64,000 nucleotides of DNA, from positions 39,228 to 103,227 of the forward strand of contig JAFGCO010000036.1 of NCBI GenBank assembly GCA_016932575.1, written 5' to 3'. This DNA comes from a bacterium (GTDB lineage Bacteria > Zhuqueibacterota > QNDG01 > JAFGCO01). The translations under genes were made by a program, and so were the position numbers. Every line of letters starts with the position of its first letter. Positions within the stretch are counted from its first letter, which is position 1. Shown in pieces: positions 57,428-64,000 of the stretch. A model generated the notes under the pieces. That model searched no databases, was not told the DNA's origin, and was given only the letters and a program-made list of their open reading frames with translations.

Positions 57428-57445
57428 CTTGTTTCTAAAACACTT

Positions 57446-57475
57446 AAGCCCGATAAAAATCGGGCTTTTTCGTTT
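57446..57475 (+). terminator. Rho-independent terminator of the tRNA-Lys pair
   Basis: AAGCCCGAT (57446-57454), loop AAAA, ATCGGGCTT (57459-57467), then a T-rich tail. Perfect nine-base stem. Confidence 0.92.
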
Positions 57476-57489
57476 TGGACGTTTTCCCA

Positions 57490-57506
57490 TGTGACCAATA
57501 TGTGAC
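57490..57506. other. Short direct repeat TGTGAC, 11-base period
   Basis: TGTGAC occurs at 57490-57495 and 57501-57506, one helical turn apart, just past the tRNA terminator. This spacing suits a protein-binding site, possibly an integrase arm site, but that is only a guess. The rest of the gap to hsdR (to 57636) holds no gene. Confidence 0.25.
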
Positions 57507-57636
57507 TATTTAATCGGTATTTTACAATTTTAAATATACAAGGTATGGCTCAGTGGTTTTAAAACGAAAAGGTATTTCTATCTAGACTGAAATTCCACAA
57601 AATGTGATGGCCACAATTTTTTATTAAATAAATTTT

Positions 57637-60636
57637 CTATATTGGTTTCTCCTCATCTCTCACCTGCTCATAAACTTCTTTCATCAAATGTTTGCTGACC
57701 ACTTTCCGGAATCGTTCTTCATTCATAAATTTGGCTGTAATTTCTTCGTTCTGATCCATGCGATCGATAAAGAAGTCTTCCAAGGCCTTATTAAAAACAT
57801 ACCCGAAATTCTCCAATGTGTTGGCCTGCGCCGCCTGGCGAATGGTTTGGTTGGCTGCTGCATCTTCCTTGATTGAATCAAAGAAAAGCTGGTCGCCTGG
57901 TTTAAATTCTGTACCAAAACGTTCATTTAGAATATCGATCAATTTGGAAAGCTCAATTTCTTCACCACGGGCAATGCCAGTGCCGACTTCAGTGGGTCCG
58001 TCTACTCTATATTCGCTGCCGGGATCCAGGATAATTCTGCCCTCACTGATTTTCTGCAGCCGGTAGTATTTCAGGGACACTTCATCATCAAAATGATAGG
58101 TCGGCCCCCCGGACCTGCGCGGAAGTTTTCTTAGAAGAAAACGAATGTACGTGTAAAGCTTTTCAAGATCGGAATCCTGAAAAGGAATGATCTGGGCCAG
58201 AAATGCATACAGGTTCCGGTAAGCCACCAGGGTTTTTCTGAATTCTTCCCGGACATCCTCGTCGAGTTCATTAAAGCGTGTGACAGCCGGATCAAGACAG
58301 GCATTCATCCTGGCATGATCCGAAGCGGTCTGGTTTTGCTTGGACTGATAAAAGACTTTGCAGAATTCTTCGACCTCGGTTTGATAATAGACTTGATATC
58401 CGTCCAGCTTGGCCTGTATTTCATAGAGCTGATTAGCCTCAGCTCGTTCACCTACAAGCGTACGTTCGTAGAAGGGCTGAAAAGAATCTCGAATCTCTTT
58501 GGGCTCGTTCACGAAATCAAGCACAAAGGTATCTTCCTTGCCCGGATGTGTCCGATTCAGCCGTGAGAGTGTCTGCACGGCCTGAATACCGGAAAGGCGC
58601 TTGTCTACATACATGGTATGCAGCAGGGGCTGGTCAAATCCGGTCTGATACTTCTCAGCCACCAACAGGACTTGATAATCGTCTGTACCGAACTTCTCAG
58701 GCAGTTCCTTTTCCCGGATGCCGTTGTTCATCCCTACTTCCGTATATTCAACCGTCGGTGCATCGGGGTCAATGACCGTGCCGGAGAAAGCAACCAATGT
58801 TTTTATGCCGGTGTATCCTTTTTCTGCAATATATTTGTCAAACGCCTGTTTGTATTTCACTGCATGCAGGCGGCTGGATGTCACGACCATGGCCTTGGCC
58901 TTGCCGCCTATTTTGTGCAGGGTGAACTGCCGGAAATGTTCGACCATGACTTCGGTTTTCTGAGCTATGTTATGCGGATGCAGGCTCATGAACCGGGCCA
59001 GCGCGCGGGCGGCCTTGCGTTTATCTACCTTGGGATCATCTTCAATGGATTTAATGAGCCGGTAATAGGTCTTGTATGTGGTGTAGTGTTCCAGCACATC
59101 CAGGATGAATCCCTCCTCAATAGCCTGACGCATGCTGTACAGGTGAAAGGCTTGCGGTTTATCGTCTGTACCGGGTGTGCCGAAGACTTCCAAAGTTTTG
59201 TATTTGGGCGTGGCTGTGAACGCAAAAAAGCTGATGTTAGGCTGGCGTCCGCGTTTGGCCATGGTTTTCAGAATCTCTTCTTCATAATCCAGCATGCCTT
59301 CTTCTTCAGCCTTTTGAGCAGCTTCCTCCTTGAGGGCTTCACCGGCCAGCACGCCTTTAAGTTCTGTGGCGGTTTCCCCACCCTGCGAGCTGTGAGCCTC
59401 ATCCACAATCACGGCATATTGACGGCCTGGCAGGTCGCCAATTTTCTCCGTGACAAAGGGAAATTTCTGAAGCGTGGTAATCACAATCGGCACCGCGGAA
59501 GCCAGTGATTCCGCCAATTGGGTGGAATTGATGTCGATTTTCCGAACCACTCCCTGTTTGTGTTCGAACTGATAAATTGTGTTCTGAAGCTGCTGATCGA
59601 GCACCACACGGTCTGTGATTACGATGATCGAGTCAAAGACCTTTTCATCTTCTGAAGTATAAAGACTGGCCAGCCGGTGGGCCAGCCAGGCAATAGAATT
59701 GGATTTGCCGGATCCGGCTGAATGCTGAATCAGGTAATTGGTGCCTGTACCCTTCTCACGCGAATCCGCAACCAGCTTTCTCACACAGTCCAGCTGATGA
59801 TACCGCGGGAAGATCATGGTCTCGCGCCTGATGCGTCTGCCGCCGAGTCTTTTTTGTTCCACCTGCAAATGGATGAACCGGGCAAGAATGTCCAGAAAGC
59901 TGTGCCGTTCGAGCACTTCTTCCCACAGATAGGCGGTCTTGTAATTGCCGGGATTCTCAGGATTTCCTGCACCACCCTGGCTGCCTTTGTTAAAGGGCAG
60001 AAACCAGGTGCTGCGGCCGGACAGCCGCGTGGTCATGTACACCTGATCGGGATCAACTGCAAAATGGACCAGTGCCCGCTTTTTAAACTGAAAGATCAGA
60101 TCAGAAGGATCGCGGTCGGATTTGTATTGCCGGACCGCATGTTCCCAGCTTTGGCCGGTCATGGGATTTTTCAGCTCCAGCGTGGCCACTGGGATGCCGT
60201 TGAGAGACAGTGTGACATCAAGGGTATTGTTGTGTTTGTATGAATACTTGAGTTGTCGCGTAACTGTCAGGATGTTGGATTCGTAAAGTTTTTGCGTATC
60301 CGGATTCATGCCGCTGGCTGGGGCGAAATAGGCGGCATGGAAGGTCTTGCCGAAGCATTTGAAACCATGGCGCAGTACGGAAAGACAGCCTTCATGATCG
60401 GAATTCAACGCTCTACAGAGATCGTCAAGCAGCTGGTCCTCAGATTTTTCTTTTTGGATATTGGTCAGATATTCCCATTCTTTGGGCTGGGTTTGCCGGA
60501 TGAAGGCTATGACATTTTTAGTGAATAGTGCCCGCTCTGTGTCGAACGCATCACGATCGCCTTTTTCATAGCCGTTTGCAAGCAGATGCTGTTCAATGGC
60601 GGTTTCAAAGTCGGATTCGGTGTGGTGCTTGGGCAT
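57637..60636 (-). CDS. hsdR: Type I restriction enzyme, R subunit
   Basis: 999 residues. The N-terminal nuclease has the PD-(D/E)xK pattern ('NTLDVTLSLNGIPVATLELK', with Glu-x-Lys). The SF2 translocase follows: Walker A 'HSAGSGKSNSIAWLA', 'VIVDEAHSSQGG' (motif II), 'FFAFTATPKYKT' (III), 'QTGFDQPLLHTMYVD' (V), 'QTLSRLNRTHPGK' (VI). A helical C-terminal domain docks on the methylase. It cleaves DNA at random distances from unmethylated sites. The ATG shares its A with the TGA of the DUF4411 gene (TGATG), so translation is coupled. Confidence 0.96.
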   Translation of the reverse strand: MPKHHTESDFETAIEQHLLANGYEKGDRDAFDTERALFTKNVIAFIRQTQPKEWEYLTNIQKEKSEDQLLDDLCRALNSDHEGCLSVLRHGFKCFGKTFHAAYFAPASGMNPDTQKLYESNILTVTRQLKYSYKHNNTLDVTLSLNGIPVATLELKNPMTGQSWEHAVRQYKSDRDPSDLIFQFKKRALVHFAVDPDQVYMTTRLSGRSTWFLPFNKGSQGGAGNPENPGNYKTAYLWEEVLERHSFLDILARFIHLQVEQKRLGGRRIRRETMIFPRYHQLDCVRKLVADSREKGTGTNYLIQHSAGSGKSNSIAWLAHRLASLYTSEDEKVFDSIIVITDRVVLDQQLQNTIYQFEHKQGVVRKIDINSTQLAESLASAVPIVITTLQKFPFVTEKIGDLPGRQYAVIVDEAHSSQGGETATELKGVLAGEALKEEAAQKAEEEGMLDYEEEILKTMAKRGRQPNISFFAFTATPKYKTLEVFGTPGTDDKPQAFHLYSMRQAIEEGFILDVLEHYTTYKTYYRLIKSIEDDPKVDKRKAARALARFMSLHPHNIAQKTEVMVEHFRQFTLHKIGGKAKAMVVTSSRLHAVKYKQAFDKYIAEKGYTGIKTLVAFSGTVIDPDAPTVEYTEVGMNNGIREKELPEKFGTDDYQVLLVAEKYQTGFDQPLLHTMYVDKRLSGIQAVQTLSRLNRTHPGKEDTFVLDFVNEPKEIRDSFQPFYERTLVGERAEANQLYEIQAKLDGYQVYYQTEVEEFCKVFYQSKQNQTASDHARMNACLDPAVTRFNELDEDVREEFRKTLVAYRNLYAFLAQIIPFQDSDLEKLYTYIRFLLRKLPRRSGGPTYHFDDEVSLKYYRLQKISEGRIILDPGSEYRVDGPTEVGTGIARGEEIELSKLIDILNERFGTEFKPGDQLFFDSIKEDAAANQTIRQAAQANTLENFGYVFNKALEDFFIDRMDQNEEITAKFMNEERFRKVVSKHLMKEVYEQVRDEEKPI

Positions 60637-61139
60637 CAGGCAGCCTTGCCCATTTCATCAAGAATAAAACGTGCTCTTTCACGTCTTAGCATTTGAAACG
60701 GCGTCATAAATTTTATATCAAGTCCAATGCAAACATCCGGAATTTTTATCTTCTTTTTAGATGCTGAAGGAACCTCATGAGTTACAACAGTAAATTGCGA
60801 AGCTTTTGCGTGAGATACCAAATAGTAATCAGCAACTTGGAGAAATGTGCTGACTGCCGAAGGTTCGTAATCTTGAGTACTTGCCCATGTGCTGACTTCT
60901 GTTAATGCAGTGACAATTGCAGGCGATGGTTTTAAAAAAAAATCTGAGCCTCTATCTTTAGCCCATTCTGAAAGAGAATCTTCTACAGCCATAATTTCAT
61001 CACTCACTTTTTCAATGCTGTACAGATTGTCTCTTGAATTTTGAATGAGAATCCACTCCCAAAAGGCAGGGCAAAAGTCAAGGCCATAATGAAGGTTTTT
61101 TGCTCGAATAAACACATCTGCATCCAGAACATAAGCCAT
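60636..61139 (-). CDS. DUF4411 PIN-like protein
   Basis: 167 residues. 'YVLDADVFIRAKNLHYGLDF' with Asp6 and Asp8 opens a PIN-like nuclease fold, and 'ADYYLVSHAKASQFTVVTHE' and 'IKIPDVCIGLDIKFMTPFQM' carry the later acidic positions. This is DUF4411, a PIN-domain relative usually encoded beside an XRE/ImmA-IrrE protein, as here. A toxin-like RNase role is inferred from the fold and the pairing; it is not proven. Its ATG overlaps the TAA of the upstream gene (TAATG), and its stop overlaps the hsdR start. Confidence 0.85.
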   Translation of the reverse strand: MAYVLDADVFIRAKNLHYGLDFCPAFWEWILIQNSRDNLYSIEKVSDEIMAVEDSLSEWAKDRGSDFFLKPSPAIVTALTEVSTWASTQDYEPSAVSTFLQVADYYLVSHAKASQFTVVTHEVPSASKKKIKIPDVCIGLDIKFMTPFQMLRRERARFILDEMGKAA

Positions 61140-62281
61140 TAAAAATTAACTCCTAAACTGGCCCCAAGATCACGAAATGTGCTCATCTTCTTTATACCCA
61201 AGAGCCGGAATGATTCAGTGAATGAGGATTGACCTTCACAAGTACTTATTACAACCGCTCGTGCAAATCGTTTACTTAAACGGGCAGGTTGGGATCTATA
61301 GAAATCACCTCCACTTGATGCTGGAAGAGATATCAATCTATCTAACTCAAAATGATAGGCATCCCAAAACTCATTCTCGGAAATTGCTCGAATATCATAT
61401 ATACGCCGAATAATGACAAGTGTACTGACTTTAAAAAACCGTGCTAATCTGTTCATTTCATCAAATATGTTGGATTTGTCTTGGTATTCTTCAGCTATAA
61501 CGGAATATGGCACCAACAACTCTGCTGCGACCTGATTACACCAATTTTCAATTTCATTTGATGGGGAAGAAGCTGGATTAATATCAGATAAAGCAGATTC
61601 TCCAAGCCAAAGATGAGCCATTTCATGTGCAAGTGTAAACATTTGAGCGGATTTGGTATCAGAACCGTTTATAAAAATCAAGGGAGCCAGTGAATCAGAA
61701 AGAACAAATCCACGAAATTCATCCGGATCTAATTTACGGTGATTGTTGCTTCCAACGACACTGCTCACCATTACCATAATGCCAAAATCATCAGCTTGTT
61801 TTAGAAACTGGCGCAGAGCTTCAGTCCATGTCGCTGTTCTGCGACGTTCTTCTATATCAAAATGGAGAGCATGGCGTATTTCTTCTGCAACAGAGACAAT
61901 ATCACTGTGAGTATCAACAGAACCAATAAACGGCAAAGCATCCTCTCCCCGGGATATGGCATAATTCCGATACCATTCCTGCCTCTGTTGACATGTATAC
62001 ACTGTATCCAGCAGATCCGGATCGGGACGTCCGATGTAATTATTTCCGATAGTGCGAAAATCCGGAATGGGAATCGTTTCTACAGGCGGATCAGGAAGAA
62101 ATAAATAACCAACCGGTAAATAGGTTGCTTTGGCAAACTTCTCCAATTGTTTCAGAGTAGGATAAACATCACCTGCTTCCCACTCCTTAAATTTCGGGAA
62201 TTTATGAGTAAGCTCCGGAATGGTCTTTCCAGATCTCTCACGAGCCCACTGGAACATTTTTCGATTTATTTGCACACGCAT
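61139..62281 (-). CDS. XRE-HTH / ImmA-IrrE metallopeptidase regulator
   Basis: 380 residues from ATG 62281; a TTG four codons earlier is also open. The N-terminal helix-turn-helix (about 8-60, 'MFQWARERSGKTIPELTHKF', 'FKEWEAGDVYPTLKQLEKFA') is XRE-like. It is followed by the common link 'LPVGYLFLPDPP' and an ImmA/IrrE zinc peptidase domain with HEMAH ('LAHEMAHLWLG') and a downstream acidic residue in 'NQVAAELLVP'. ImmA-type peptidases cleave repressors. Here the fused HTH suggests a sensor or antitoxin for the DUF4411 partner. A 112-base AT-rich gap before it can hold a separate promoter. Confidence 0.9.
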   Translation of the reverse strand: MRVQINRKMFQWARERSGKTIPELTHKFPKFKEWEAGDVYPTLKQLEKFAKATYLPVGYLFLPDPPVETIPIPDFRTIGNNYIGRPDPDLLDTVYTCQQRQEWYRNYAISRGEDALPFIGSVDTHSDIVSVAEEIRHALHFDIEERRRTATWTEALRQFLKQADDFGIMVMVSSVVGSNNHRKLDPDEFRGFVLSDSLAPLIFINGSDTKSAQMFTLAHEMAHLWLGESALSDINPASSPSNEIENWCNQVAAELLVPYSVIAEEYQDKSNIFDEMNRLARFFKVSTLVIIRRIYDIRAISENEFWDAYHFELDRLISLPASSGGDFYRSQPARLSKRFARAVVISTCEGQSSFTESFRLLGIKKMSTFRDLGASLGVNF

Positions 62282-62393
62282 TGTTATTATCAAGATTTAT
62301 ATTGAAATCAATCAAAGTTAATAATAATAAATACTTTTTTCAAAGATAAATATTTAAAAATTCCTCTTTGGTCTTAATTCTTAATTTTTCCAA

Positions 62394-63686
62394 TTACTCC
62401 CTCACATCAATCTTCCCGGTCACTGTAGAAGAGATAAGGGCTGTGCGATATTCATTGAGCAGGTTAATTGACAACTGGATCTTGTCGGACAAACCATCTA
62501 ATATTGACGATTCCTTTGAAAAAAATGATGATATGGCAAATTGTTCTTTCGCCGGGGGAACAGGTAAAGCAATTGAACCTAAATTATCAGCTGTAAGCTT
62601 AGGTTGTGCAGCACCAGTAATCAAAGGTGTGTAATCGTAAGCCTGAAGTATTCCTTCCCAATATTTGATTGAACCAGACTTTGGTTTTAAAATATGGGCA
62701 TGATTATTAACCCAATATTTACCTTCAGCAATGAAAGCAAGAGAAGTTGAGCGAGAAAGTAAATTTGCACCATCCTCTGCAACAAGTAATAAAGGCTCAT
62801 CAAAGAGATAATCGTCAACAGAATCAATAATACCAGAAGCCCCATAGTATGGATAATTTTTCGACATATATGATCTTTCTTCAGAAGAAAGAGGAATACG
62901 TCTATAATCAAGATTTTTAAAAATATACTTGAGAGTTTTTACTCCCCAATGCTCCGGAATCTTACCCAACCACTCCACACCCGAATCCTTCATCTTCACA
63001 TTGGGATCAAGGCCCTTGGTGACTGCATGGCTGATCAGGGCGGCGCGTTTTTCTTTGAGCAGCTCGATCTGCCGCTCTTTTTTTTCGATCAGTGAATCAA
63101 TTCGCGCGGTCTCGCGGTCGAGGAAGGAGGCGATATTAGTCTGTTCCTTAGGATCAGGCAGTAATACTTTTGAATCTTTCAATATTAGTTGAGTAATACT
63201 AAAAACTTTAACACCTGCAACCTCGCTACGTATTTGACTACGAAATTCTAGAGAATCAAATAAATAAGCCAGATATCGATAGTTATAATTTTCTTTCTGC
63301 CTGGCAATAATAGTATGATAGCCAGCAAATGTTTTAACATAACTATTTAAGCACGTAAAATTCCCTGAACCTTCAATATCTTCAGAGGTATCAGCAAATA
63401 TAAAATCACCCCGATACAATAATGATTTTTCTGATGATATCAAATATTCATGAGAGACACATTTTAAATCATGTTTCTCTGGATTAAGTTCAAAGCCATA
63501 TTTAGAATGAATATCACCATAATTAACACAAGGTATACCAATATCCATCAAATTTTCTCGGGTTATCGATAAGCCTCTAGAAAAAGAAAATAGAAAGCGG
63601 AATCTTTTCTCTGACCAATGCTCCGGTATCTCACCCAACCATTCCACTCCCGAATCCTTATATTTTGGATATCGTTTGTATTTCAT
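62394..63686 (-). CDS. hsdS: Type I restriction-modification specificity subunit
   Basis: 430 residues in two similar halves, each a target-recognition domain followed by a long conserved helix. Each half opens with the same motif: 'KDSGVEWLGEIPEHW' (about 10-24) and 'KDSGVEWLGKIPEHW' (about 232-246). The helices are 'RETARIDSLIEKKERQIELL' and 'KESSILDGLSDKIQLSINLL'. The two domains read the two halves of a bipartite DNA site. ATG 63686 overlaps the stop of the RAYT-like gene (ATGA) and has no good ribosome site of its own. hsdM is not in the window. Confidence 0.94.
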   Translation of the reverse strand: MKYKRYPKYKDSGVEWLGEIPEHWSEKRFRFLFSFSRGLSITRENLMDIGIPCVNYGDIHSKYGFELNPEKHDLKCVSHEYLISSEKSLLYRGDFIFADTSEDIEGSGNFTCLNSYVKTFAGYHTIIARQKENYNYRYLAYLFDSLEFRSQIRSEVAGVKVFSITQLILKDSKVLLPDPKEQTNIASFLDRETARIDSLIEKKERQIELLKEKRAALISHAVTKGLDPNVKMKDSGVEWLGKIPEHWGVKTLKYIFKNLDYRRIPLSSEERSYMSKNYPYYGASGIIDSVDDYLFDEPLLLVAEDGANLLSRSTSLAFIAEGKYWVNNHAHILKPKSGSIKYWEGILQAYDYTPLITGAAQPKLTADNLGSIALPVPPAKEQFAISSFFSKESSILDGLSDKIQLSINLLNEYRTALISSTVTGKIDVRE

Positions 63687-63934
63687 GGTTTTAATGTTTC
63701 CGAATCCATATTCTCACGGTCGGCTTCCCATCGTTCCGGATTGCATATGATGTATTCACGAATCGCATTCAAATCATCATCGTTGCGAATCACATGTTCG
63801 TAATAATTGCGTTGCCAGATGCCCCCCTCCCCATGACGCGATCGGAACCATTTGGTCACACCAATTTTAAATCCGCGCACAACAGAACCAATCGTCCCGG
63901 ATGTGCCATGGGGTGGGGCTGTATCAAAAGTCAT
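63683..63934 (-). pseudogene. RAYT-like (REP-associated Tyr transposase) C-terminal fragment
   Basis: 83 codons. 'TIGSVVRGFKIGVTKWFRSR', 'GGIWQRNYYEHVIRNDDDL' and 'AIREYIICNPERWEADRENM' are the C-terminal half of the TnpA-REP/Y1 transposase family. The YYEHVIR segment appears to include the region of the nucleophilic Tyr, but the N-terminal half with the HUH motif is absent; in-frame stops lie upstream. It may be a decayed copy, or a short domesticated gene: its TGA overlaps the hsdS ATG by four bases. Confidence 0.7.
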
Positions 63935-64000
63935 TGATAAAGTCCTATAAAATGTTACATTGTTTTATACTCCTTTAAGACAAAACAGGTAACTAATTTA

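Noticed and set aside
58618-59508. 296-codon plus-strand frame
   Set aside because: Antisense shadow of hsdR with no motif of its own.
57637-63934. hsdM methyltransferase within the window
   Set aside because: No DNA methylase motif (NPPY/F and FxGxG type) was found in any frame; the gene may lie beyond 64000.

Overview
The window reads as a chromosomal segment of a Gram-negative bacterium of the FCB superphylum (Calditrichota / KSB1 / Ignavibacteria-like). The evidence is five secreted proteins ending in the type IX secretion (T9SS) sorting domain (NYPNPFNP...IYDLLGK...GIYLY...K(L/M)ILQK), a PorV/PorQ-family outer-membrane protein, a TonB-dependent receptor with an N-terminal carboxypeptidase-D-regulatory-like domain, a type III glutamine synthetase and moderate GC. 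The exact phylum is an inference from these signatures.

Region 1 (1-16.6 kb, + strand) is a surface and secretome region. It holds two paralogous CARDB/CBM9-like T9SS cargo proteins (the first cut by the window edge), a 14-repeat Ycf48-like propeller, a PQQ-type propeller, an LRR lipoprotein, an alpha/beta hydrolase with Cys at the nucleophile position, and a large cargo protein that may be GH57/deacetylase-like. Three copies of a mosaic non-coding repeat, each starting with a strong 15-16 bp hairpin, follow genes here.

Region 2 (16.7-27.8 kb, + strand) looks like one regulated operon: a consensus sigma70 promoter with two LacI-type palindromes, a LacI-family repressor, a TonB-dependent receptor, a 1304-aa surface protein with Ca-binding-like loops, a PorV/PorQ protein and a T9SS protein with starch-binding-like modules, closed by a good terminator. 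It resembles a Sus-like glycan locus without SusD and is the best candidate here for an undescribed system.

Region 3 (27.9-44.1 kb, - strand) is mostly metabolic and housekeeping: KduD, an NSS and an AGCS symporter, trehalose synthase/phosphatase fusion, a zinc-ribbon membrane protein with GQFAIG-type repeats, two-subunit class I fumarase, malic enzyme, Ndk, a cyclic 2,3-diphosphoglycerate synthetase-like P-loop protein, Lon with Hsp20, and a stand-alone receiver. Pyrimidine-rich repeats lie between the fumarase genes and run into the 3' end of the AGCS gene.

Region 4 (44.3-56.7 kb, - strand) has a membrane polyferredoxin that looks like a NapH-NapG fusion, a DUF362 Tat protein and a probable Fe-S aldo/keto reductase remnant. 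It is followed by the ammonia-assimilation set glnN-gltB-gltD, with tRNA-Asn immediately upstream of glnN.

Region 5 (57.2-64 kb) has tandem tRNA-Lys genes (TTT, CTT) with promoter and terminator, then a minus-strand type I restriction locus: RAYT-like fragment, hsdS, XRE/ImmA-IrrE regulator, DUF4411 PIN-like protein, hsdR. hsdM is not in the window and may lie just beyond its right edge.
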